From NCBI GenBank assembly GCA_025360265.1, contig JANYCP010000258.1, positions 1 through 5,097 on the forward strand: 5,097 bases of DNA, written 5' to 3'. Below the pieces are notes generated by a model, which was given only the letters and a program-made list of their open reading frames with translations, had not been told where the DNA came from and did no database searches. The first letter of the stretch is position 1. Each line of letters starts with the position of its first letter. Of the stretch, positions 1 through 5,097 are shown piece after piece. The stretch is from Gemmatimonadota bacterium (lineage in GTDB: Bacteria > Gemmatimonadota > Gemmatimonadetes > Gemmatimonadales > GWC2-71-9). The translations under genes and the position numbers were made by a program.

Positions 1-831
1 GTCCGGATCACCCGCAGCGGCAGCGATGCGTTCTACAAGATTGCGTGGCCCGCAAGCGATTATGTCACATTCAACGACGATCAAGGAAAGCCGGTCTGGG
101 CTCGGGTGTATCGACCCGCGAAGCAGGCCTCGACACGACCGGCCGTGCTCGAGATTCACGGCGCCGGATACGCGCAGGCTGTGCACAAGGCATTCGCCGG
201 ATCGAGTGCTCACGGTGGATCGCTCTATGCGAAATACCTCACCGACATGGGCATCACCTATATGGTGCTCGATTACCGTGGCAGCTCAGGCTACGGTCGC
301 GACACCCGCACCGCGATCTACCGCGATATGGGCAACCGCGATGTGGCGTCTGCGATCGCTGCCATTCCGTTCCTGCGCGACAAGTACAAGGTCAACCCGG
401 AACGGGTTGGACTATTCGGCTGCAGCTACGGCGGCTTCTACACCCTGATGGCGCTCTTTCGCCATCCGGGAGTGTTCAAGGGCGGCGTGGCACAATGCTC
501 GGTGACCGACTGGGCGCATTACAACCACTGGTACACTGCGCGGATCCTGAACGGCGCACCGACTGAAGACACGACCGCGTACAAGGTTTCATCACCGATT
601 CAGTATGCGGCGGGGCTGCAGGACAAGCTCATCCTGATGCACGGATTGGTCGACAACAATGTCGAATACCAGGATGCGGTGCGCCTGGTGCAACGGATGA
701 TGGAGCTTGGCAAGGATTTCGACTTCGTGACCTACCCGATCGAGGCGCACGGCTGGACGAATCCGATGTCGAAGAAGGATTCGCAGCGACGGATGACGAA
801 GTTGTGGGAGGAGGTACTACTTAGACGTTAG
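1..831 (+). CDS. S9-family (prolyl oligopeptidase / DPP-IV-like) serine peptidase, C-terminal catalytic domain, 5' partial
   Basis: The frame is open from base 1 to the TAG at 829-831, giving 276 residues of the C-terminal part of a larger protein; no start is in view, and the GTG at 106 lies inside the domain. This is the alpha/beta-hydrolase domain of peptidase family S9. All three catalytic residues are visible: the nucleophile Ser in GCSYGGF (codon 424-426), the Asp in HGLVDNNV (codon 652-654) and the His in EAHGW (codon 748-750). The LEIHGAGYAQ segment near 150-180 matches the oxyanion-hole loop, and LDYRGSSGYGRD is the usual S9 strand-turn motif. Such enzymes remove dipeptides or cut short peptides, often at proline, and are commonly exported; the N-terminal beta-propeller and any signal peptide would be off the left edge. 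The exact substrate cannot be told. The stop codon lies inside the 827-888 repeat, and the gene converges on dusB. Confidence 0.93.
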   Translation, partial: VRITRSGSDAFYKIAWPASDYVTFNDDQGKPVWARVYRPAKQASTRPAVLEIHGAGYAQAVHKAFAGSSAHGGSLYAKYLTDMGITYMVLDYRGSSGYGRDTRTAIYRDMGNRDVASAIAAIPFLRDKYKVNPERVGLFGCSYGGFYTLMALFRHPGVFKGGVAQCSVTDWAHYNHWYTARILNGAPTEDTTAYKVSSPIQYAAGLQDKLILMHGLVDNNVEYQDAVRLVQRMMELGKDFDFVTYPIEAHGWTNPMSKKDSQRRMTKLWEEVLLRR

Positions 832-888
832 TCATTGGTCGTTGGTCGTGAGTGGACCAACGACTCACGACTAACGACTAACGACCAG
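827..888. repeat. 7-bp-periodic inverted repeat (hairpin) between convergent genes
   Basis: The stretch divides into in-phase heptads: 827-833, 834-840 and 841-847 are variants of GTTRGTC, 848-854 is degenerate, and 855-861, 862-868, 869-875, 876-882 and the partial 883-888 are variants of the complement GACYAAC. The two halves form a long hairpin, 831-853 paired with 863-885 around a 9-base loop: 23 positions with one mismatch (834/882) and two G-U pairs. A smaller alternative stem pairs TTGGTC (842-847) with GACCAA (855-860). The TAG stops of the S9 peptidase (829-831) and of dusB (873-871 on the minus strand) both lie in GTTAGTC heptads. No T-run follows on either strand, so a classical intrinsic terminator is not shown, but the position between convergent genes suggests a transcript-end or RNA-stabilising role. 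Confidence 0.8.
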
Positions 889-1857
889 TTCCCTTTCCAG
901 ATACTCGCTAAACACCCGCTCCGCTTCAGCCATCGTCTCGACCTGGAAGAGCTTCTGGCGGAGCGCGGTCGCTCCGTGCAGCCCCTTGGTGTACCAGCCG
1001 AAGTGCTTGCGGAACTCGACCATGGTGTGACGGGTGTCGCCCTGCAGCTGGATGGCCAGGCGTGCATGCTGCAGCGCGACCGCGAACTTCTCCGTCGCAT
1101 CCGGTTCAGCCGGTTTCGCTTCGCCGTTAAGCAGCGCGCGCGCATCGCGGAAGAGCCACGGATTGCCGAACGAGCCGCGGCCCACCATCACGCCGGCACA
1201 ACCGGTGTGCTCGCGCATCCGGATCACGTCTTCCGGCGTGTTCACGTCGCCATTCCCGATCACGGGAATATCGAGCGCCTCAACGACCGACGCGATGTCA
1301 TCCCAGTTGGCCTGCCCGGTGAACATCTGGGTCCGGGTGCGGGCGTGCAGCGTGAATGCCTTGGCGCCGGCATCCTGCATCCGCAGCGCGATGCCCACTG
1401 GATTGCGCTCATCCTCCGACCAGCCGCTGCGGGTCTTCACGGTCACGGGGAGGTGGGTTGCGGCAACGCATGCCCGGATGATCCGCTCAACCAGGTCCAT
1501 GTCGCGGAGGCACCCTGAGCCGCCGTTACGCTGGACGACCTTCTTGACGGGACAGCCGAAATTGATGTCGATGAAGTCGGGCGTATAGTGCTTAGTGACG
1601 AGCTCCGCCGCCTGCGCCATCGCGTCGACGTGGGCACCGTAGATCTGGATGCCGATCGGCCGCTCGATCTCGTCGAATTCGCACCCTTCCAGCGTCGCGC
1701 TAATGCGCCGCCGGATTGCTTCGGAGTTGAGAAACTCCGTCAGCACCACGTCGGCACCGAGCTGCCGCGAGATGCGGCGGAACGGTGGCTCCGAGACGCC
1801 AGCCATCGGGGCGAGAAACAGCGGCACCGGCGAGCCGGTGGGGTACGGGAACTCCAT
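871..1857 (-). CDS. dusB: tRNA-dihydrouridine synthase (DusB family)
   Basis: The product is 328 residues, normal for the family. It is an FMN-dependent cytoplasmic enzyme that reduces uridines in the tRNA D-loop using NADPH. The TIM-barrel signatures appear in order: LAPMAGVSEPPFR (15-27) at the N-terminus, the DINFGCP signature (97-103), GSGCLRD with the probable catalytic proton-donor Cys116, TVKTRSGW (139-146, with the FMN-contacting Lys141), LHARTRTQMFTGQANW (170-185, with His171), the phosphate-binding strands VIGNGDV (199-205) and VMVGRGSFGNPWLF (223-236), then the C-terminal helical tRNA-binding part. The ATG at 1857-1855 is chosen because the family begins a few residues before the APMAG motif. 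No spaced Shine-Dalgarno precedes it, and a -10-like TAGATT lies 6 nt upstream, suggesting leaderless expression. The last residues (VVSR) and the stop are encoded by the 827-888 repeat. DusB rather than another Dus is judged from overall motif form. Confidence 0.95.
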   Translation of the reverse strand: MEFPYPTGSPVPLFLAPMAGVSEPPFRRISRQLGADVVLTEFLNSEAIRRRISATLEGCEFDEIERPIGIQIYGAHVDAMAQAAELVTKHYTPDFIDINFGCPVKKVVQRNGGSGCLRDMDLVERIIRACVAATHLPVTVKTRSGWSEDERNPVGIALRMQDAGAKAFTLHARTRTQMFTGQANWDDIASVVEALDIPVIGNGDVNTPEDVIRMREHTGCAGVMVGRGSFGNPWLFRDARALLNGEAKPAEPDATEKFAVALQHARLAIQLQGDTRHTMVEFRKHFGWYTKGLHGATALRQKLFQVETMAEAERVFSEYLERELVVSR

Positions 1858-1869
1858 CCCCCAAATCTA
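1858..1869 (-). promoter_or_regulatory. candidate leaderless -10 element of dusB
   Basis: On the minus strand TAGATT (1869-1864) is followed by six bases and then the dusB ATG, the spacing expected when transcription starts at the first base of the start codon. The bases just before ATG are GGGGG, too close to serve as a normally spaced Shine-Dalgarno. No good -35 is seen 16-18 bases upstream (that region is GC-only), so the call rests on the hexamer, its spacing and the matching arrangement at the divergent gene. Confidence 0.45.
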
Positions 1870-1881
1870 AGCAGGCGCTCG

Positions 1882-1910
1882 TTGAACCGGGGCCCCGCCC
1901 CGGTTAGCCT
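1882..1910 (+). promoter_or_regulatory. candidate sigma-70-type leaderless promoter of the PTS EIIA gene
   Basis: TTGAAC (1882-1887) and TAGCCT (1905-1910) are separated by 17 bases, the ideal sigma-70 spacing, and the -10 is followed by six bases and then the ATG at 1917. TTGAAC keeps the TTGA core of TTGACA. No purine-rich ribosome-binding site lies between the -10 and the ATG, so a transcript starting at or next to the A of ATG is the simplest reading. Promoter strength and start site are inferred. Confidence 0.55.
1885..1905. promoter_or_regulatory. perfect 8-bp inverted repeat in the divergent promoter region (possible operator)
   Basis: AACCGGGG (1885-1892) and CCCCGGTT (1898-1905) are exact reverse complements separated by five bases. 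The 21-bp palindrome overlaps the end of the -35 and the first base of the -10 of the EIIA promoter and lies upstream of the dusB -10, where a dimeric regulator could affect both genes. Being strongly GC-rich it could also be chance or form a DNA hairpin; no regulator family is recognised from the sequence. Confidence 0.4.
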
Positions 1911-1916
1911 TCCGCC

Positions 1917-2369
1917 ATGCACCTTCGCGACTTCTTTGCCCCCGAGTCAATCGGCCTCGATCTCACTGCCCGGACCAAACCGGAAGCCATTGCAGCGATG
2001 GTCGAGCTGCTGCGTGTGGAGGCCGCGATTGGGGAAACGCTTCGAAAACTTCTGGAGAGACGGGAGTCGCTCGGTTCGTGCGGGGTGGGTCGCACCATAG
2101 CGATACCACACTGCCGCGCCCCCCTCATCCCGCAGCTTCGTCTGGCGTATGGCAGAGTGCCAACGGGACTGGCGTATGATGCGATCGATGGTCAGCCGGT
2201 GCACAATCTCTTCCTGATTGTGGCACCACCAGTCGAAGCGTCGAATCTCTACCTACCGGTGCTCGGCCGCCTTGCGCAGTTCGCCAAGGGAGGCGACATC
2301 CCTGAACGACTGGCGGCGCTCACGAGCCCCGAGGCTTTCTTTGCGCTTCTCGATGAGAGGGGGGCGTAG
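1917..2369 (+). CDS. PTS EIIA type-2 domain protein (PtsN / fructose-IIA-like), stand-alone
   Basis: The product is 150 residues, the length of a single EIIA domain such as EIIA-Ntr (PtsN). These proteins accept phosphate from HPr or NPr on a histidine and then either pass it to a sugar permease or act as phosphorylation-dependent regulators. The active-site segment is clear at residues 50-68: ESLGSCGVGRTIAIPHCRAP, with phospho-acceptor His65. The C-terminal part, LFLIVAPPVEASNLYLPVLGRLAQFA (98-123), matches the family core, but Tyr112 stands where many EIIA proteins have a second histidine. No IIB, IIC, HPr or EI gene is in view, so a regulatory role is more likely than transport. The ATG is chosen because the protein starts at the normal domain edge (MHLRDFFAPESI); it has no Shine-Dalgarno and appears leaderless. 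It diverges from dusB across 59 bases and converges with guaA. Confidence 0.9.
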   Translation: MHLRDFFAPESIGLDLTARTKPEAIAAMVELLRVEAAIGETLRKLLERRESLGSCGVGRTIAIPHCRAPLIPQLRLAYGRVPTGLAYDAIDGQPVHNLFLIVAPPVEASNLYLPVLGRLAQFAKGGDIPERLAALTSPEAFFALLDERGA

Positions 2370-2376
2370 GGTCCCT

Positions 2377-2492
2377 GTCATCCTGAGCGAAGCACGCGCA
2401 GCGTGCGTAGTCGAAGGACCTCGGCTCCAGGCGGAAACACCGGGGGTCCTTCGACTACGTTGGCGCTGTGCGCCAACTGCGCTCAGGATGAC
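2377..2492. repeat. compound intergenic inverted repeat (REP/MITE-like, four-way cloverleaf fold)
   Basis: Two copies of one unit face each other. Each has a conserved 13-bp box (GTCATCCTGAGCG, 2377-2389, complement at 2480-2492), a variable middle, and a conserved 15-bp box (CGTAGTCGAAGGACC, 2406-2420, complement at 2445-2459); the loop between copies is 2421-2444. Each middle is its own small hairpin: 2392-2397 with 2401-2406 (6 bp, 3-base loop) in the left copy and 2459-2466 with 2470-2477 (8 bp, 3-base loop) in the right. The whole can fold as an outer 13-bp stem carrying three hairpins (the small hairpins compete with the 15-bp stem only for one end base pair). It fills the gap between the convergent EIIA gene and guaA, ending 7 bases before the guaA stop. 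No target-site duplication or T-run is seen. The CCTGAGCG/TAGTCGAAGGA words resemble dispersed repeats I recall from several environmental bacterial phyla, but copy number here is unknown. Confidence 0.85.
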
Positions 2493-2499
2493 TGATCCG

Positions 2500-4053
2500 T
2501 CATTCCCACTCGATCGTTGCCGGCGGCTTGCTGCTGATGTCGTAGACCACCCGATTCACACCGGCCACTTCATTCGCAATCCGGTTTGAAATCAGCGCAA
2601 GCACTTCATGCGGAAACGGAAACCAGTCTGCGGTCATGCCGTCTCGCGACGTAACCGCGCGCAAACCAATCACCTGATCGTAGGTGCGTCCGTCCCCCAT
2701 CACGCCCACGGTACGGATCGGCAGCAACACCGCGAAGGCCTGCCAAATCTCGTCGTATAGTCCTGCCGCATGAATCTCTTCGGTATAGATCGCATCGGCA
2801 GCCCGCAGCAGGTCGAGCTGCGGCTTGGTCACTTCACCGAGGATCCGAATGGCGAGCCCCGGACCCGGGAACGGATGCCTACCAACCATCTCTTCCGGCA
2901 GGCCAAGCTCACGGCCTACCTGCCGCACTTCGTCCTTGAACAGCTCTCGTAATGGCTCAATCAGCTTGAACGGCAGATCGTCGGGGAGCCCGCCGACGTT
3001 GTGATGCGTCTTGATGGTGACCGACGCGCCGCCAGTCGGCGAGAATGATTCAATGACGTCGGGATAGAGCGTACCCTGCACCAGAAACTTCACATCGTCG
3101 CCGACGGCCTTCGATTCCTTCGCAAAGACATCGATGAAACGGTGTCCAATCAGCTTGCGCTTCTTCTCGGGATCAGTCACTCCAGCAAGGTCCGACAGGA
3201 AGTCCTTCGACGCGTCGACGGTACGGAGATCGATGCCAAGATTCTTGCGAAATGTCCGCTCAACCTGCTGGCGTTCGCCAAGACGGAGCAGGCCGTGATC
3301 GACGAAGATGCAGGTGAGTCGATCGCCCACTGCGCGATGCACCAGCGCTGCGGCCACCGATGAGTCGACTCCACCAGAGAGCCCGCAGATCACCCGATTG
3401 GTGGGCCCCACCATCGCGTGGATCCGGTCGAGCTCCGACTGGATGAAGTGTTCCGGCGTCCAGTCTGGCTTGCAGTCGCAGATTTCGAAGAGGAAGTTCG
3501 CCAGGATCTCGCCGCCGCGCGGCGTATGGGCGACCTCGGGATGGAACTGCACCGCGTAGAGTGGCAACTCATCGTGTTCAATCGCAGCAATTGGTGAATT
3601 CTCGCTCGATGCGGTGACGTGCCACCCAGGCGGTGGTTCGTCGACGTGATCGCCGTGACTCATCCACACGGGCGTCGTGGCCCCGGTAGCGAATCCCTTG
3701 AACAGCTTGCCGCCCTCAATTCGTACATCGGCGCGCCCGTACTCACGTCGGGATGCCGGAACGACCCGTCCGCCAGCCAGTTGAGCGAGCACCTGCATAC
3801 CGTAGCAGAGACCAAGCACCGGTATACCCATGCCGAGGAGCTCCGGCTGCGCTGTCGGAACACCGTCGCCGTACACCGAATTCGGCCCCCCCGATAGGAT
3901 CACACCCTTGGGCTGCCACTCCCGAATCCATGCCACATCCCGCGATGGCGGATGGATTTCGCAGTAGACATGCTGCTCGCGAACCCGTCGCGCAATCAGC
4001 TGCGTAAACTGTGAACCAAAGTCGACGATCAGAATCCCATCGGGGTGGCTCAC
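2500..4053 (-). CDS. guaA: GMP synthase (glutamine-hydrolysing)
   Basis: The product is 517 residues, close to the roughly 525 of E. coli GuaA, and aligns over its whole length. It converts XMP, ATP and glutamine to GMP, the last step of de novo guanine nucleotide synthesis in the cytoplasm. The N-terminal class-I amidotransferase domain (about 7-190) has LSGGPNSVYG, the nucleophile Cys83 in GLCYGMQ, and His171 and Glu173 in QFHPEV. The ATP pyrophosphatase domain follows with the P-loop SGGVDSS (226-232), and the C-terminal dimerisation/XMP domain has RHPFPGPGLAIRILGE (392-407), GVMGDGRTYD (450-459) and the family-typical tail KPPATIEWE. The start is GTG (4053-4051); it overlaps the lysA stop as GTGA, and no in-frame ATG fits the domain edge better. 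Translation is probably coupled to lysA. No purine riboswitch is possible directly upstream because that sequence is lysA coding. Confidence 0.98.
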   Translation of the reverse strand: MSHPDGILIVDFGSQFTQLIARRVREQHVYCEIHPPSRDVAWIREWQPKGVILSGGPNSVYGDGVPTAQPELLGMGIPVLGLCYGMQVLAQLAGGRVVPASRREYGRADVRIEGGKLFKGFATGATTPVWMSHGDHVDEPPPGWHVTASSENSPIAAIEHDELPLYAVQFHPEVAHTPRGGEILANFLFEICDCKPDWTPEHFIQSELDRIHAMVGPTNRVICGLSGGVDSSVAAALVHRAVGDRLTCIFVDHGLLRLGERQQVERTFRKNLGIDLRTVDASKDFLSDLAGVTDPEKKRKLIGHRFIDVFAKESKAVGDDVKFLVQGTLYPDVIESFSPTGGASVTIKTHHNVGGLPDDLPFKLIEPLRELFKDEVRQVGRELGLPEEMVGRHPFPGPGLAIRILGEVTKPQLDLLRAADAIYTEEIHAAGLYDEIWQAFAVLLPIRTVGVMGDGRTYDQVIGLRAVTSRDGMTADWFPFPHEVLALISNRIANEVAGVNRVVYDISSKPPATIEWE

Positions 4054-5097
4054 GACTCCTCACCGGCAAAAGGATCCGCGACCTCGTCGCGGAACAAGTC
4101 TGTCAACCGCTCGCGCGGACGGATTACGGCCCACCGCCCTGCCTCAACCAGCACCTCGACCGCCCGGGGTCGAGTGTTGTAATTCGAACTCATCGCAAAT
4201 CCATACGCACCGGCGCCGAGCACTGCGAGCAGATCACCCTCGCCAACCGGCGCCATCTCACGATCGAGCGCGATGAAGTCGCCTGTCTCGCAGACCGGGC
4301 CAACGACATCGAGGCGTATCGGAGTGGCACTCGTGGTTCGTACTGGCACCACTTCGTGGTATGCCTTGTAGAGCGACGGACGAATCAAATCGTTCATCCC
4401 CGCGTCCACGATCGCCACGTCTCGGCCACCGGCGTGCTTGCAGTACACCACCCGCGTCAACATCACGCCGGCGCTGCCCACCAGATACCGTCCCGGCGCA
4501 ACCTGGACGGTGCAGCCACTCTCCGCCAGCAGTGGCAGCAACGGCGCAATCCACACTGACGGATCGAGTGGCGCTTCCTCGTGATACTGGATGCCGAGCC
4601 CGCCGCCGACGTCGAGCACGTCCGGTGAATGACCAGCCTTTCGCGCGGTGGCGAGCAAGTCCAGAAGACGGCCGACCCCCAGGACGTAGGGGGCCGAATC
4701 CATGAGCTGCGAACCGATGTGCATCGCAATCGCGCCCAGCCGCAGCCTCGGCACCTCATCAATGATCGCCAACGCCTCGGCGAACTGATCGCGGGGCACG
4801 CCAAACTTGAGGCCGCCTTTCCCAGTGGAGATATAGGGATGCGTGTCGGCGGTGACGTCGGGATTGATCCGGATGCCAGCGGTCACCTCGCGATCATGTA
4901 CGTCGGTCAGGATCGCGAGACGGCGGAGCTCGGACAGCGATTCCACATTGATGTGGCCGACGCCCGCCATGATCGCAGCCAGCAATTCATCGTCGGTCTT
5001 GCCGACACCGCTGAACACAATGGAAGATGGTGGAAAGCCGGCGTGAATCGCTCGCAGCATCTCGCCGCCCGACACAATGTCGGCGCCGGCGCCGAGC
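4050..5097 (-). CDS. lysA: Diaminopimelate decarboxylase, 5' partial (N-terminus off the right edge)
   Basis: The frame stays open to the window edge; the codons upstream of the GTG at 5075-5073 continue a conserved LGAGADIVSGGE segment, so that GTG encodes an internal Val and the true start lies outside. 348 residues are visible, the rest (roughly 70-90, including the PLP-binding lysine motif) is missing. The enzyme is a PLP-dependent fold-type III decarboxylase making lysine from meso-diaminopimelate. Visible motifs, counting that Val as 1: FSGVGKTDDEL (21-31), HIGSQ (119-123), DVGGGLGIQYH (155-165), PGRYLV (194-199), DAGMNDLIRPSLYKAYH (224-240), the catalytic CETGD (262-266, Cys codon 4292-4290) and GAYGFAMSSNYNTRPRAVEVLV (289-310). 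Odd point: the usual Glu of EPGR is Ala193 (GCG, 4499-4497). It is the upstream partner of guaA, overlapping it by four bases. Confidence 0.96.
   Translation of the reverse strand, partial: LGAGADIVSGGEMLRAIHAGFPPSSIVFSGVGKTDDELLAAIMAGVGHINVESLSELRRLAILTDVHDREVTAGIRINPDVTADTHPYISTGKGGLKFGVPRDQFAEALAIIDEVPRLRLGAIAMHIGSQLMDSAPYVLGVGRLLDLLATARKAGHSPDVLDVGGGLGIQYHEEAPLDPSVWIAPLLPLLAESGCTVQVAPGRYLVGSAGVMLTRVVYCKHAGGRDVAIVDAGMNDLIRPSLYKAYHEVVPVRTTSATPIRLDVVGPVCETGDFIALDREMAPVGEGDLLAVLGAGAYGFAMSSNYNTRPRAVEVLVEAGRWAVIRPRERLTDLFRDEVADPFAGEES
4051..4065 (-). promoter_or_regulatory. guaA ribosome-binding site and GTG start within the lysA 3' end
   Basis: On the minus strand GGTGAGGAG precedes TC and the GTG start. 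GAGGAG is strongly Shine-Dalgarno-like but only two bases from GTG, closer than usual; the GGTGA just before it can also pair with the 16S 3' end at about normal spacing. The four-base overlap GTGA (4053-4050) shares the lysA stop with the guaA start, a common sign of translational coupling. It supports the GTG start of guaA. Confidence 0.6.

Noticed and set aside
106..108. GTG as the start of the S9 peptidase
   Set aside because: The frame is open to base 1 with plausible coding upstream and the catalytic domain normally follows a beta-propeller; this GTG is an internal Val.
827..888. Possible CRISPR-like or integration-site repeat
   Set aside because: The 7-bp units have no spacers and flip orientation at the centre, and no cas, integrase or tRNA gene is nearby.
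827..888. Classical Rho-independent terminator at the S9 peptidase / dusB junction
   Set aside because: The hairpin is good but no run of T follows it on either strand, so it is reported as a repeat with a possible end function only.
835..1518. Long open frame on the plus strand (227 codons) opposite dusB
   Set aside because: It is antisense to a clearly conserved Dus protein, starts inside the heptad repeat and its translation has no recognisable domain; long antisense frames are expected in GC-rich DNA.
1588..2100. Plus-strand frame of 170 codons crossing the dusB start and the EIIA start
   Set aside because: It overlaps two well-supported genes and the divergent promoter region in a different frame, with no family resemblance.
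2377..2492. tRNA or structured RNA gene suggested by the cloverleaf fold
   Set aside because: Stem lengths (13, 6, 15 and 8 bp) do not fit tRNA, there is no T-loop or CCA-type end, and the structure arises from two inverted copies of one unit.
2218..2589. Plus-strand frame of 123 codons running through the 2377-2492 repeat
   Set aside because: It overlaps the EIIA gene out of frame, reads through the inverted repeat and enters guaA antisense; no coding support.
4011..4559. Plus-strand frame of 182 codons opposite lysA and the guaA start
   Set aside because: Shadow frame antisense to conserved LysA motifs, with arginine- and histidine-rich composition typical of a wrong-strand translation.
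5073..5075. GTG as the lysA start codon
   Set aside because: The upstream codons continue a conserved GADIVSGGE segment and the PLP-lysine motif would be missing, so the gene runs off the right edge.

Overview
The window is moderately G+C-rich (about 60% by eye) bacterial chromosome with ordinary housekeeping genes, tightly packed and with no phage, plasmid or CRISPR signs. The gene set and style (S9/DPP-IV-type peptidase, DusB, stand-alone PTS IIA protein, GuaA, LysA, Shine-Dalgarno-poor starts, intergenic inverted repeats) would suit Gemmatimonadota or a related deep phylum. That placement is inference only; nothing here fixes the taxon.

Layout: (1) 1-831 (+) is the C-terminal catalytic domain of an S9-family serine peptidase whose start lies off the left edge. 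(2) 827-888 is a 7-bp-periodic inverted repeat between convergent genes; it supplies the TAG stop of both. (3) 871-1857 (-) is dusB, a tRNA-dihydrouridine synthase. (4) 1858-1916 is a 59-bp divergent promoter region. Both flanking genes lack a usable Shine-Dalgarno and have a TAnnnT -10-like hexamer exactly 6 nt before ATG, so both look leaderless; a perfect 8-bp inverted repeat lies between the -35 and -10 of the rightward promoter. (5) 1917-2369 (+) is a 150-residue PTS EIIA domain protein of the PtsN/fructose type. (6) 2377-2492 is a compound inverted repeat that can fold as a four-way cloverleaf. (7) 2500-4053 (-) is guaA, GMP synthase. (8) 4050-5097 (-) is lysA, diaminopimelate decarboxylase, whose 5' end is cut off by the right edge.

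lysA and guaA overlap by four bases and form a translationally coupled leftward pair joining the last step of lysine synthesis to the last step of GMP synthesis. dusB and the EIIA gene are divergent neighbours sharing one short control region. Each convergent gene boundary is filled by a different hairpin-forming repeat without a T-run, which may serve as a bidirectional transcript end.

I found no new defence or mobile system. The points most worth a second look are the covarying mini-hairpins of the 2377-2492 repeat, the heptad repeat that contributes stop codons to two genes, the paired leaderless promoters with an operator-like palindrome, and the replacement of the normally conserved EPGR glutamate by alanine in LysA.
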